Source: Ligula intestinalis (taxonomy: Eukaryota > Platyhelminthes > Cestoda > Diphyllobothriidea > Diphyllobothriidae). From it: a stretch of 64,000 nt of DNA. Where the stretch lies: assembly GCA_036362985.1 (NCBI GenBank), contig JAYGXS010000007.1:3784359-3848358 (forward strand). Reading direction: 5' to 3'. The notes beneath the pieces were generated by a model, which saw only the letters and a program-made list of their open reading frames with translations, did no database searches and was not told the origin of the DNA. The translations under genes were made by a program, and so were the position numbers. Of the stretch, positions 47,394 through 57,597 are shown piece after piece. Positions within the stretch are counted from its first letter, which is position 1; the number at the start of each line of letters is the position of its first letter.

Positions 47394-47695
47394 AACTTAT
47401 TTCAAAAAACGGCTAACGAAATATTTCGAAAAAACGCAGCACATTTGACGACACTTACCTCTACAGAATACACGACAATCACAAAGGGAGAATGCTACGA
47501 AAAATTTGATTTGACTGACGATACTGGAGGCAGTTAGCAACGAAGAACCCTGGACTAGCGATGGACTGACGATGTCCATTGTGAAAAGTGTAAGAAACAC
47601 ACGTCCGAACATTGCTTCAGAATGCAAGGAACGAGCGGAATCCGGAATACCTTTTACAACCTTATCAATCGTGTTTGCCGGTTTTGGGCATCGTA
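47394..47695 (+). repeat. 300-bp inverted duplication R5, left arm
   Basis: It is nearly identical to the reverse complement of 50125-50424: GACTGACGATACTGGAGG, CGAAGAACCCTGGACTAGCG and ACGATGTCCATTGT are shared. The minus frame GIPDSARSLHSEAMFGRVFL is open in both arms, but no family is recognised. Confidence 0.85.
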
Positions 47696-47899
47696 TATTC
47701 CTCTGAGCCGAGTAAGAAGCTGTTTCTTTGTTAAACATAATGAGGAAGAAGGAAGTATCAGCATTACAGGAACATTGGAGCAAACTGATCTGAGTTAATG
47801 AATCCTCCCGCGAACTCGAATCAACTGAGTTGAACTTTCGAAACATACTACAACAGGAAAATACATCGTGAAGTATAAAACTATCATTTTCCTGGCAAC

Positions 47900-48464
47900 A
47901 TTAGCTTATGTAGGCCCACTCATTAATCCCTACTCCCTGCATGTTTTCACATAAAAACAGTGGTTATAGGGGTTTTATGAGTGAAGAATTAGGACACACG
48001 GTGGAATATGCTTCAAAAAATGCTACATGCATTTTATTTTTTTGTATTTACAAGTGTTATTGATTTATATCTGTAGATTTTCCTTATCTCTATTATCGTT
48101 TCAATTGTTGCGGGAAAAGCTGATTATCAAGTTGCAGGTTTCTTGAATTTTCCAAAAAGTTGAAATGATTGTTAGGAGGTCGTCTACTTTAACTTACCTG
48201 AAGGCCAAGTTACTGTTCTGGAGTTAGATTAGTATAGTCCGTGGCGCGAAGTGCAGTGCAGACCTACAATTTACATGCGGAACAACTTACTCTCAGTGGC
48301 CGCGGGAAGAAATTTCGACTACATTTTTTTACTTGACACTTTCTTCGAAAAAAATTCTTCTCTGCCTATCCTATTTCCCCACCCCTCCAAAACCCTATAA
48401 CCACCGTTTTTGTAGGACAAAATGCTGGGACAAGGGGTATATTGCTGGGCCTATATAAGCTCCT
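47900..48464 (-). mobile_element. TIR (foldback) element R4, copy 2
   Basis: It is inverted relative to copy 1 at 11245-11808. The ends TTAGCTTATGTAGGCCCACT and (complement) GAGCTTATATAGGCCCAGCA form TIRs, and the centre keeps GTTGTTCCGCATGTAAATTG on the minus strand. Confidence 0.7.
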
Positions 48465-48589
48465 TTTTCCATTTTCCTAATGACTTATTTTTTCATTGAT
48501 GCATACATTACCAGATATCAAGAATAATAATAATAATGAGGTAGGCGTCACGGACTTGTGAATTTGTAGCTCTTTGCCTTCGTTGTTAG

Positions 48590-49500
48590 GAAACGCAGCG
48601 AAGTTGAACGGCTGCACTAGAGTCTTAACGATGCTTTCCTTGCCATAAAATGCACTCGCGACGAAGTAACAGCACCACTCTCCCGTTTCTCGTCGTCAGC
48701 GTGCAAAGGCTGATGATTGTTATCTCACAACCAGCGTCCACAGAAAAGATCTCAGTGCTCAAATTATCCTCAACTATGGGAGCAACCATCCTGCGGCTCA
48801 CAAAAGAAGCTGCGTTTGAACTGTTTTTCACCATGCCTGTCAGTATTGCAGCAGCGAGTATCTACTTAAAATATAAGCTACCCACTTATAAAAATGGTTT
48901 CAATTTGACCGATACCCAAGACGTTTCGGGAAGAACTGCCTTCGACGTCAGACATTACGGCACGATCAGAGTTCTAATCGGAAAGTGGTGCAGGGTAAAT
49001 TCTATTCTTTGTTTTACATGAAAGGAACGTCTGAAACGATCGCCAGGCAACTAAACGAGTTTCGCATCTGGGTCACCCAAAAGCCGGCATCCTTTCTACG
49101 CGCAGCATTATCCCGGGTAGAGGATCCCATACCCAAGGATCATCAGAACAACGTCATTTACCTTATCCTTTGCTTAAACTGTGATTGTGTCTACATTGGT
49201 CACGCGGGTCGAAAACTTGGGACTCGCATTAACGAACATAGGCTGTTTATCTGCCATCGAAGTTCCTTATCTCTTGGGCTTGCGCACGTTGTTGACTGTG
49301 ACCATCGCTTCAATCACTGAAGTGGTCGTGAGGAATAACAGTAAACAGGCAAAGGAATTCCTCGAAGCCTCCTACTCGAATGCGAAAAGCATAACCAGGC
49401 ATATTGACCTTGACGTTCACTACGAGGCCACCCGATCAAAGTGCACTGACTGGCGTCCACCTTTACGATAACAGCTCCCAGTGCATGCTTGGACATGCTT
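48590..49500 (+). mobile_element. Penelope-like element fragment (RT end, linker, GIY-YIG, tail)
   Basis: Plus frames: AQIILNYGSNHPAAHKRSCV (end of RT), then the open frame 48985-49320 with GTSETIARQLNEFRIWVTQK, DPIPKDHQNNVIYLILCLNC and DCVYIGHAGRKLGTRINEHR, then after a shift EVVVRNNSKQAKEFLEASYS and RHIDLDVHYEA. GIY-YIG residues YIG and NEH are kept. Frameshifts occur near 48980 and 49315. It lies between the two R5 arms. Confidence 0.85.
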
Positions 49501-49684
49501 AACTTCACCTTTACACCATTGCCTCCTCCACGTCATGTTCAGTCACATCTGAGACCAATTCACCCCACTTCACCTTTGACAGGCATTACAACATACCGCC
49601 TATCTCCCACTCACAAGGTCGTCTGCTCTTCTCTCTATCTGGGTCCGTAAACGCCAGTGTGACAAACTCACCTCCTAATTTTCA

Positions 49685-49730
49685 TTTTGCCTGATGGGGA
49701 GCAAGCGTTACCTGCCTGAAAATCTACGCG
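49685..49730 (+). ncRNA. Possible hammerhead-like motif 3' of the Penelope fragment
   Basis: CTGATGG (49691-49697), a loop region with GGGAG and CTGCC strands that pair in five of six positions, then GAAAATC (49718-49724). The position, about 200 bases after the Penelope tail, fits the other copies. Stem I pairing is unclear. Confidence 0.35.
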
Positions 49731-50124
49731 TAAATCTCTCTTTTCTGGATTAGCTCAAGTCTTTTGCAATCTCGTTGCTCGCCTCAATTCTAAACGTTGA
49801 ATGTCGCTGTGAACTCAATTCTGTGAAAGCAAAGTGCTACAAATTCACAAGTTTATAAAGCCTGCCATGTTACGTTTTTTTTTTATATTTAGTAACGCAT
49901 GCAACAACGAAAACAGTAACTCATCCGGAAAAGGATAATTTCCACTCAAATATTTATTTTCCTTTCGTTATATTATTTAAAGGATCAATTCAGTTGAATC
50001 GGGTTCTTCGGAGACTTCATTTCCTGGCACCAGCTTTTTCCAACATTCACGTTTTGCTGATAACCTCTTTTCGCCAACTATATTTAACGAAAGTATTATT
50101 TTTATTACACAGCTCAGCTGAGGG
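49731..50124. other. No recognised gene
   Basis: AT-rich spacer between the Penelope 3' region and the right R5 arm. No signal is visible. Confidence 0.4.
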
Positions 50125-50424
50125 TACGATGCCCAAAACCGGCAAACACGATTGATATGGTTGTTAATGGTATTCCGGATTCTGCTCGTTCTTTGAATTC
50201 TGAAGCAGTGTTTGGACGTGTGTTTCTTACACTTTTAACAATGGACATCGTCAGTCCATCGCTAGTCCAGGGTTCTTCGTTGCTAACTCCCTCCAGTATC
50301 GTCAGTCAAATCAAATTTTCCGTAGCATTCTCCTCGGTGATTGTCGTGCATTCTGCAGAGGTTAGTGTTGTCGAATGTGCTCTATTTTTTGGTATATTTC
50401 GATAGCCGTTTTTGAAATAAGTTT
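50125..50424 (-). repeat. 300-bp inverted duplication R5, right arm
   Basis: Reverse-complement partner of 47394-47695, with only scattered differences. The plus frame 50157-50405 (GIPDSARSLNSEAVFGRVFL) matches the left arm's minus frame. Confidence 0.85.
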
Positions 50425-50940
50425 TTTTATTTTAGTGCGTGGAGGCCTCATCCCATTCCGGTCCCCTGTCCTCCACTATACCGCATTAAGAGGTTAACCT
50501 GTGCGGAATTCATGCAGAAGCCCTTCTTGAGGTTACACATGGGTCCAGCGATGGGTCAATCGTTTGAATGAAAGATCTACGCTCTCCGGACTTAGGCCTA
50601 ATTATCCTCCGAAGACTGCAACTGCATGAATATCTATCCATACCGGCATGGACAACCCGGGCAATACTGGATAGTAACAACTTCACAAGAAAGGCCTTTG
50701 CCAAATGCTATCCCATGGCATGTATAATATAGAACGCGTTTGTCAGCAGAATCAGTTTCAGTTTATTCTTCGGTGCATTTGGTGAGTGTACTAGGCAGTA
50801 CCTTTGAAAAGGCTATTGATTCCATGCCGGTGCGTCAAATACATCTGTACACGCACACGTAAAAGCATCACTTTTAACGAACTATTAACAAACAGTAAGT
50901 AGTATTTTTTTACAAATAAACCTGTGTGGACATCGTGTGG
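50425..50940. other. No recognised gene
   Basis: A minus frame (50510-50704) and the plus reading LRRLQLHEYLSIPAWTTRAI both look somewhat protein-like, but I cannot place either in a family. Confidence 0.35.
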
Positions 50941-50942
50941 TG

Positions 50943-51714
50943 TTAGTTCGAGTTCATACTGTCGAGGGCTAACAGGAACACATAATTTGTCAAGCGTTTC
51001 TTGGCGTACTGTAGGGACGTCGTCTCCACGACTGATTGCAGGAGGTCATTCCACTGTTCTATGGTGCGTTGGTTGAAGAATTCGGAGCGGAGAGCAAGCT
51101 TAGACTTTTTCGTGCGCAGCTTCATTGAGCCTCCACGGAGAGGAAGCGAGAGGTGCTATTGAACCAAGTCATCGGGACACACTCCTTTCCCAGGGCCGTG
51201 TACTATTTTGTAAACGAAGGTCAAATCGCTTCTTTGATGCCTGTAATACAGAGGAAATAAATTTAGGCTTTCCACACTTTCTACATAAGTGTGGTTTTTC
51301 AGACCTCTTACTAGCTTTATTGCCCGACGCTGCATTTTTCGCGACAGTTTGTCTTTTGCGAACCATTGCCACCACAACTGTGTGGCAATGTGGTCGAACG
51401 AAGGCGTCGTACACTTTGCCAAAAATATCTTTGCTGAAAGCTACAAATGCCCTTTCGATAGCCTGCAGCACTCCTGTGGCTTTGTTTGCAACCTTGACAC
51501 ATTTTAACGATGGCTTCAGATTGCTATGTATCCAAATGCCGAGGTCTGCCTGCAAAGTTTCTGCGGGAATTTGAGTGTTGTTTAGGTTATACGTCCTTAT
51601 GCTGTGATTTATAGGGTAGTTTGTTGGACTTAGGTCGAGGACGTTATATTTTCGCACATTTAAATCTAGGAGGCATCTCTTGAACCATATCTGCCGGTCG
51701 CACGTGCGCCGCAA
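50943..51714 (-). mobile_element. CR1-like LINE, 3' end of RT ORF (second copy)
   Basis: The minus frame 51169-51714 reads KYNVLDLSPTNYPINHSIRT, QIPAETLQADLGIWIHSNLK, VANKATGVLQAIERAF and DIFGKVYDAFVRPH. It then shifts to WFAKDKLSRKMQRRAIKLVR and LNLFPLYYRHQRSDLTFVYK (51156-51422), and ends FFNQRTIEQWNDLLQSVVET (50943-51125). This is the same RT-C-terminal signature as at 45.2 kb but a different subfamily. Two or more frameshifts are present. Confidence 0.88.
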
Positions 51715-51889
51715 ACATACATAAAAATATTTTGTCTTTCCAATATTTTAACGTTTCGAAGGAATATGACTTTCTTCATTGAAATTGCATCAGATTAATG
51801 TGCAGTGCTGGATACAGTAGATTCCCTATCTCATGAAATGTCATCCAGAATTCTGAAATGCGTCTTGGATTCAAGCATATTAATTACGT

Positions 51890-52815
51890 ATGGTTGTAGC
51901 AATGATGATCCTACGGCCTAATCTCAATATATTTTGGTCACCTCAGGAGGCCGGCTTTTCAACGAGCTTCTTTCTGACCGCTAATGAAAAGCATTTACTG
52001 TAAACGTGGCTAGTTAAGTAGCATGCATTTTCATCTTTGATTTCGACTGCCTTTATAAATTCAAATAAAGTTCAGGGAAAATATAAACGAAAAAATTATT
52101 TCCTGCACCTGTTTGATAGCAAAGTGCGGTTTCTTTAAATTTATACTTGAAGAAAATGGTAGCTTTCGATTTTAAAAAAGTTTCTAATCTTGAGTTTTTT
52201 ACGATTGTGAGGTGTTCATTCATTAAACATCACATCCGTCAATTTATCAAGGCTGCCCATAATGTATGGAGAATGTTCCACATCTGTTGCAATACCTTAT
52301 GAGAACTTAGTGACTTCTTCCTCAACTCGTAGGAGAATATACACAGCACGCAGTTTGTAAACCTTGAATTCAAGTATAGCGGTTAGAAGGTTTAAAAATT
52401 ATTCGGCAATGCCTTTTTAAATTCAAATATATTTCAAGGAAAACATAAACAAAAACTTATTTCTTGTACACGTTTAATAGCAAATTGCGCCTTCTTTAAC
52501 TTTTATACTTAAAGAAAGGGTATCTTTTGGTTTTAAAAAAGTTTCTAAATTGCTGAATAACTTTTAAACCTACTGACTGCTGTACTACTGCGCGCTGTAT
52601 ACATCCTGTTTAAGGAAATGTAGGTTTTCGCCTACCGGTTTGAGAAAGAAGTCACATAGTTCTCATAACATATTACAACAGATATGGAACATGCTGTATA
52701 CAGTATGGGCAGCATTAATAAATTGACGGAAATGATATATGATGAATGAACACCTGACAATCGTAAAAAAGTTCATTTTTTAAAGGCAGTCAAAACCAAG
52801 GATGAAAATGCATAC
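51890..52815. mobile_element. R1 foldback element, nested or rearranged copy
   Basis: The left arm from about 51960 (GAGCTTCTTTCTGACCGCTA) matches the R1 copies at 30.67 and 40.87 kb. 52200-52345 is the inverted partner of 52600-52770, and 52400-52560 contains another arm piece. This looks like one R1 copy inserted in, or recombined with, another. Confidence 0.6.
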
Positions 52816-52819
52816 AGTA

Positions 52820-53200
52820 CGTGCCCACCGTCTCCTGGGCCTAAGTGCTAACTGCCCTTGGCCGACGCGCACGTACGCCACAGCGTGACCGCGCGTACAC
52901 GCTAGCCAATCGCAGTCCATCTCAAGGTCGCGCGTCCACGCGAGGCTAGACATCACCCGCCTTATTGGCCGCCGGAACAAAGCATGCGCCGGCGACGCTC
53001 GATGTTCTCAAGACTCCGGAATTGACGCCCTAGCAGCCGGACTGCGGGCATCCGCGAGTCAACACTCTTTCCATCTATTCTCCGTCCTGTGTACACAATA
53101 AACTCTTCCTTCTAATCTCGCCTTCCCAAGACTTCTCCTATCTCCTAAGGAACCCGGGCCTCGAAGATTGTAGGTTTTAGGGTTAACCGTCGTAGCCTTA
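52820..53200 (+). repeat. GC-rich LTR-like sequence with CCAAT and AATAAA
   Basis: A CpG-rich block with AGCCAATCGC and reverse CCAAT (TTATTGGCC) is followed by TGTGTACACAATAAACTC. It aligns with the reverse complement of 55245-55640 around TGTGTACACAATAAA and on through an AGGGTT-AC segment. Promoter-like and poly(A)-like signals in one short unit suggest a solo LTR; no gag or pol was found nearby. Confidence 0.4.
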
Positions 53201-54000
53201 GCTCCTATAGAGTCACGCATATTTGAGCTGTCTTTGAGAGGGTGCACCGCAACACTCATCAAGTGTCTAATAGCTATGGATTCTGTCAGGTGTCTAAAAA
53301 GTACTTGAACGGCCTGCGCCTAATCTTAAAATTTATCATACTCAAAAGCATCGTTAAAACGACAGATAGACTTCCTTAATTAATATGACTCTCTCTCTAT
53401 GTATTGCTCCATATTGAGGATTCGGGAGATGAAGGAGATATATCGCAGGGGATAAGTAAATACGTTAAACTCTAGTTAGTGCAATCTTTTTGGGAGGATA
53501 AAAAGTGGGAGGCCAAAATGATGGGAACCTTTTATTCTGTACAAAATGTGTCGAGAATAGGTGGGACGAAGTTGATGCTCGGACGAGTGCAGTCCGTCCC
53601 CCATCGGGGCGACGTCCGCAGTATCAGAGCGTAGGCAGTCGTCGCAATCAGGTAGGCTCTGTGTGTCGGTCTTGATTGTGAATGGGCAGACGGATTGAGG
53701 CCAGCCTACCAGAGCACTCGTGTTATTCCGCTGCGAAAGACAAGCATTTGCAGCGGAACATGTGGCTATTTAAAGGTAGTTCGGAACTTGTTATCATGTG
53801 AGGGCCACTACAGATATGCTTCATTTTAATATCTACATTTTGGGAGCGTGAAGACATCAAAGACATCTTCCAGTGCTCATCAAATGCCGGCATGCACAAA
53901 TGCAGATTTCCTGTAGTGCAAGATGGACTAACTGAATCTACCTGTTACAAATTAAATCAGCGTTTTACCTTATGAAGAACATTTGCTAACATTTTAATGG
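53201..54000. other. No recognised gene; one strong hairpin
   Basis: The hairpin TTCCGCTGC and GCAGCGGAA (perfect 9-bp arms, 15-base loop) lies at about 53727-53759 in a GC-richer patch (53575-53770). I see no known element. Confidence 0.4.
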
Positions 54001-54012
54001 CGCCATGCTTTT

Positions 54013-54423
54013 TTAACGGATTCTTTTTATGCCAATCACTGTTGTAGGTTCTCTGACGGTTTTTAGCAACATCGTGGACACGTCACCCAGCAATCTATGA
54101 GCAGCAACGTAACGGATGTCTGGTGTGTAGGCAGTGAATTGATTGAAATGTTTCATGGATTCGGCTTGTATTCGAAAAGTGACTACCAGTACATGGTTAT
54201 AACATTTTAATAACGATCCTGCTTTTTTGACGGGTTCTTCTTCATCATAACCAGGGTCAGTTATACAAGAAGGAGAGGAAGCAGGACTTTCAAATAGGGA
54301 TAATTTATTCGCTTGATGGCCGGCATTCGAGTCGTTAATTGCTGAGTATTCATCAACTCTGTCGGGTGTTGGTGTGGGGATTGCAGTTAGGGCTATCACA
54401 CTGAAACCAACGTATCTCTGCAC
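54013..54423 (-). CDS. Unassigned 136-codon open frame overlapping a tandem duplication
   Basis: The frame contains an acidic DPGYDEEEPVKKAGSLLKCY segment and ends TVIGIKRIR. At the DNA level AACATTTTAATGGCGCCATG (about 53991) recurs at about 54206 with changes, about 215 bases apart, so part of the frame is duplicated. HQANKLSLFESPASSPS near its middle resembles the translated block that follows the Penelope ribozymes (RQANKSIAPAVESSSS). It is possibly element-derived. No domain is recognised. Confidence 0.25.
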   Translation of the reverse strand: MQRYVGFSVIALTAIPTPTPDRVDEYSAINDSNAGHQANKLSLFESPASSPSCITDPGYDEEEPVKKAGSLLKCYNHVLVVTFRIQAESMKHFNQFTAYTPDIRYVAAHRLLGDVSTMLLKTVREPTTVIGIKRIR

Positions 54424-54494
54424 TACTTATACTATGCCTTCCATCTGGCGTCTCCGTTCTTATCTTACTCTACGGAATCGGGCCTGAAAATCAC

Positions 54495-54780
54495 AGTGGC
54501 AAATCGAGATACCTATTGATGGAGCTCTCATCCGTGGAATAGGCTTCAGTCCCTTCTCGCCCCATCTTTTTTTCCTGCGTGGGCAAGTACCTTGACGGCC
54601 ACAAATCCAACTTCGCAGACGGTAAGATACTTGCCCACATCGGAAGCAAGACGACCGCGGGAGTGATTAAAGCCTGGTCCACGGATAGGGACTCCATAAA
54701 TGGATATATCGATTTGGCGCCAGCCTACAGAGCCCTGCACAGTCACCTCCAGACATGCGTCACAGATAGTTGAATCCTGT
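54495..54780. mobile_element. Head-to-head inverted Penelope C-terminal fragments
   Basis: Plus frame 54579-54773: LDGHKSNFADGKILAHIGSK, STDRDSINGYIDLAPAYRAL. Minus frame 54491-54600: EAYSTDESSINRYLDLPL. Both are the tail that follows GIY-YIG. The centre is flanked by TGGGCAAGTACC and its inverted partner GGTAAGATACTTGCCCA. Confidence 0.75.
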
Positions 54781-54869
54781 TAGCTCTGACGATTAATTTG
54801 TGTGAGGTTGAAAACTCAAAATAAGAAACAAACTGAGAAGAAGACGACTCTACCGCTGGGGCAATACTT

Positions 54870-54920
54870 TTATTCGCCTGACGTTTCGAGATCCGTCGCG
54901 GAGACACAAGCAGAAAGCAG
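54870..54920 (-). ncRNA. Penelope-type hammerhead remnant
   Basis: Minus strand: TCCG-CGA-CGGA, then CGAAACGTC, AGGCGAATAAAAGTATTG. The GAAACGTC box and the 3' block are conserved with 7.67, 14.28, 19.14 and 21.94 kb. The CTGATGA box is lost (CTTGTGT). Confidence 0.4.
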
Positions 54921-55239
54921 TAGTAAACTGTTCCGGTACTCGACCAGCCTTCTCTTTTACTCATGCAAACGCCTGGAACGTGAACCTTCGCATGTATTCG
55001 TGAAATGAGACGTAGTCCGCTACCAAGAATACTTGCAAGTGGTGTTTCCTGTAAAATGTAATTGAAACTGTAAACGCATCAATCAGCAGTACAAATATGC
55101 ATACCGCCTAGGTAATCATTTTTTTGTCAAAGTTTTCCGAGCAACCGAAAGGCAGTGCATGCCCAAGGTGGCATATTGGCGGGTCCTACACATCTGGATA
55201 TTCTGGCGCAATTGCCAATTTCTATCGCAGGGAGTTATG

Positions 55240-55640
55240 TGAGTTCAACCCTAGCAACTGCGATCTTCAGACGATGGTTACTTAGTAGAGGAGAAGTCGG
55301 TAGGGGTCAGAGTAGAAGGAATAATTTATTGTGTACACAGAGGAACGAAGAGTGAGCAGGAAGAAGATTGACTACGGAGAGCACGACCTTCCGCTAGAGG
55401 AGCGTGATCCGAAGTGTGGGAATAGTTAAAAGGACCCAGAGCGAGGATTTGGTGAGTTAGCTTCAGGCTGCTGATTGGCCCGGTCAGTGTGGGGTGCGTG
55501 CGCATGCCCCAGCTGCCCGAAGGTAAAGGTTATGCCTCTTACGCGGACATCGGCCATCGGGCTTGGTCGAACAACTGGGCGGCCAAGATTGTCCCGCGAG
55601 ACCACATCTGTTGCATTTCGCTTTTGGAGGAGGTGGGCTG
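55240..55640 (-). repeat. GC-rich LTR-like sequence, second copy
   Basis: Minus strand: GGGCCAATCAGCAG (CCAAT), then TGTGTACACAATAAATTATT and a downstream segment ending AGGGTTGAAC. It is the partner of 52820-53200. Plus-strand frames over it (55475-55723) are shadows. Confidence 0.4.
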
Positions 55641-55689
55641 TAGCACCGCTACAGTCCCACTTAATTCATCTTTCCAACTCGAAATCACT

Positions 55690-56800
55690 TCTCAGCGTTT
55701 CGGCTAACATTTTATGGGATTAGTTCCAACTCTCTGGCCGCCAGTCGGCTCCCTGGATTACGATAAAGTTGGTCAATCTGATCAAAACCTACCATAGTAA
55801 AATATCAGCTTTGTGAAGAGTTAGATACTTTCCCACTGACTTGTAGACTTCGAAAAGAATGCCTTCTTTTCCCCAATTCTTTTCAACTTCTTGGTCGACT
55901 GAGCGATACAGCATCAATTCTACCTGACAGTGGATGTGAAATGAGCCCTGAATTCAGAGTATCTGACCTGGAGTATGCCGATGACATTGTCGTACTTGGT
56001 AATATCCCTTAGTCACTACAACCAACGCTAGACTGAATCACCTACTTCGCTACATTTGTTTGTCTAACAATTAATATATGCAACACAAAGTTCCTGATTA
56101 CGCATCTTGGTACAGCACAACCATTGTTTATCAGTGCTCAACCCATCGAAGAAGTTAGCTGCTTCCGATATTTGGTCTCGAATATACTAACCAATGTACA
56201 GACCAAAGAAGAAATCAGAAACCAAATCACGCAAGCTCGAAATGTATGTAGGCCGCTAGCCAGAACACTCTAGTATCGCTCAGGCATCAGCTTACGTACT
56301 AAGCTGTAGATATACATAGCATCCAACAAACCAGTACTAAGATATGCTTGCGAAACATGGCCAGTCAGAGAAGCAGACATTCTGTCGCTCGAAGTCTTCG
56401 ACCGTTGGTGTTTTCGACGCCTCCAAAGTCTCCTGACAGGATCGAATTTCTAATGTCGACTTATATTGCAGGTATTTCAAACTACCAAGTCTAGCACCAT
56501 ATATCCAGCATCGCCTATTGCAATTGTCAGGCCACGTCTTGCGCAAGCCATCGGCGGATATCTGCAGATTGATGGTGAACCCCTCTCGTAGTGCAAACCG
56601 GAGACACCAACACTGCGGTCAAGTGAATACATGGCGCAACACTATCAAGTCGGATGTCGAATGCATGGTCCTCGTAACCGTTTACGGCTTGTGACTCTGG
56701 AACAAACACTGGGTTTAAATTTGCGAGAACCGCGTTTTCAATCGACGCCGATGAGCCGCCGCTATCCGTGACATCCGTGAAGCCGATTCAGTTAAGTGGG
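55690..56800 (+). mobile_element. RTE-like LINE, RT and C-terminal part
   Basis: In several shifted plus frames: a degenerate KLVNLIKTYH palm region near 55770, then VSDLEYADDIVVLG (catalytic YADD, near 55960), PIEEVSCFRYL, TNVQTKEEIRNQITQARN, SGISLRTKL, CETWPVREADILSLEVFDRW and, near 56520, LQLSGHVLRKPSADICRLMV. The order (YADD, FRYLG, GI-x-x-x-TK, ETW-x-x-x-LEVFDR, LGH) is that of RTE-type non-LTR elements. Stops and frameshifts throughout; the endonuclease end is missing. Confidence 0.8.
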
Positions 56801-57032
56801 TTAAGTACAGTTAAGTACCCTGGTTTGCGTTTTGGAGCAGTAATAAGAAGTACGCTCCTTCATTGCCTTTTCGGCACTCTTTGTGTTTGAAAATATGTGC
56901 ACAACGGAGTCTTGGGGATGATTCAACCTCTCCGCCAACTAGTTTATGGTGGAGAGCTACGTTCGTTTTTTTTCTCGATCCTGCTTCCCTTTGGACAGAA
57001 ATTCGAGACACAGAAGACTAAGTCGGGCGGCT
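56801..57032. other. Short tandem and unassigned sequence
   Basis: CAGTTAAGT, GGTTAAGTA and CAGTTAAGTA form a short tandem at about 56788-56817. Nothing else is recognised before the SINE at 57033. Confidence 0.35.
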
Positions 57033-57432
57033 AAAATCGATCCAAGTGTGATTAAATTCAGGGCGCACGGTGAGCCTCGTGGAGCTCAATGTTAGAGCGT
57101 TGGCTGCGCAAAAGCCTCTCCTGCTGCGTAAGGGTTCGACTACCACCGAGGCCACGAATTTTTTCACAATTGGGTCATCTGAATTAAGCAAATCGGTCAA
57201 ACAAAAGACTAATTGTTGACAACGCTGGAAGCGGAGAGTATGCAACAAACAGAGTGTGTCAAAGGTTGCAAAAGATTGTGAAACTTGAATGAAGAATGAA
57301 GGTGGTATTGGCCCACACACACAGACACACACAAAAACGGTAAAAAGGGGAGTAGTGTGGTCATTGTGGTATTTACACACGCACAGAGGGAGAGAGGGAA
57401 AGGGGCACCACGTCAGTGTGTGGAGAGAGGAA
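57000..57432 (-). other. SF3B2 3' UTR and downstream region
   Basis: This lies immediately 3' of the SF3B2 stop on the minus strand. On the plus strand it holds a short CA-rich stretch at about 57316-57345, and then a tRNA-headed SINE at about 57033-57190 on the opposite strand. I saw no AATAAA or ATTAAA in the minus orientation, so the transcript end cannot be placed. Confidence 0.4.
57033..57190 (+). mobile_element. tRNA-derived SINE, second type
   Basis: The stretch begins cgatccaagtgtgattaaa, then folds like a tRNA: GCCTCG pairs with CGAGGC at the ends, a D-stem GCTC/GAGC encloses AATGTTA, and there is a B-box GGGTTCGACTACC. The anticodon arm carries C at position 33 and the T stem pairs poorly, so this is a SINE head or pseudo-tRNA, not a working tRNA. 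A second copy is at 44290-44430. Confidence 0.55.
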
Positions 57433-57597
57433 CTAGAATTTGAATTCCTTGTACTTTTTGGGGGCTGATGGAGCGGCAGAGCTACTCGTCGCGCCAGATG
57501 CGGTACCGGAGGCACTAGTGGTGCCCGCCTTCGTGGACTGCTGGGATTCGGAGCCGGCGGGTCGCTTTCGTAGCATTCGCTCGCGGGGATCTTCAGC
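57433..57597 (-). CDS. SF3B2: SF3B2 terminal exon
   Basis: The exon is 165 nt, 54 codons plus TAG (57433-57435). The acceptor is ttttttccag before GCTGAAGATC. The frame reads AEDPRERMLRKRPAGSESQQ, then a Ser/Thr/Ala/Gly-rich stretch, and finishes PKKYKEFKF-stop. That final motif is the invariant C-terminus of SF3B2. Phase 0 at the acceptor matches phase 0 at the previous exon's end, so direct splicing stays in frame. However, the conserved helical segment that normally lies between them is absent from the 1.9 kb intron. Confidence 0.92.
   Translation of the reverse strand, partial: AEDPRERMLRKRPAGSESQQSTKAGTTSASGTASGATSSSAAPSAPKKYKEFKF

Noticed and set aside
48650..49021. Plus-strand 123-codon frame as a gene
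   Set aside because: It is an out-of-frame reading of the Penelope RT end. The neighbouring frame gives the family sequence.
57055..57145. Functional tRNA gene
   Set aside because: Acceptor and D stems pair, but the T stem fails, position 33 is not U, and a decayed copy exists at 44.3 kb. It is a SINE head.
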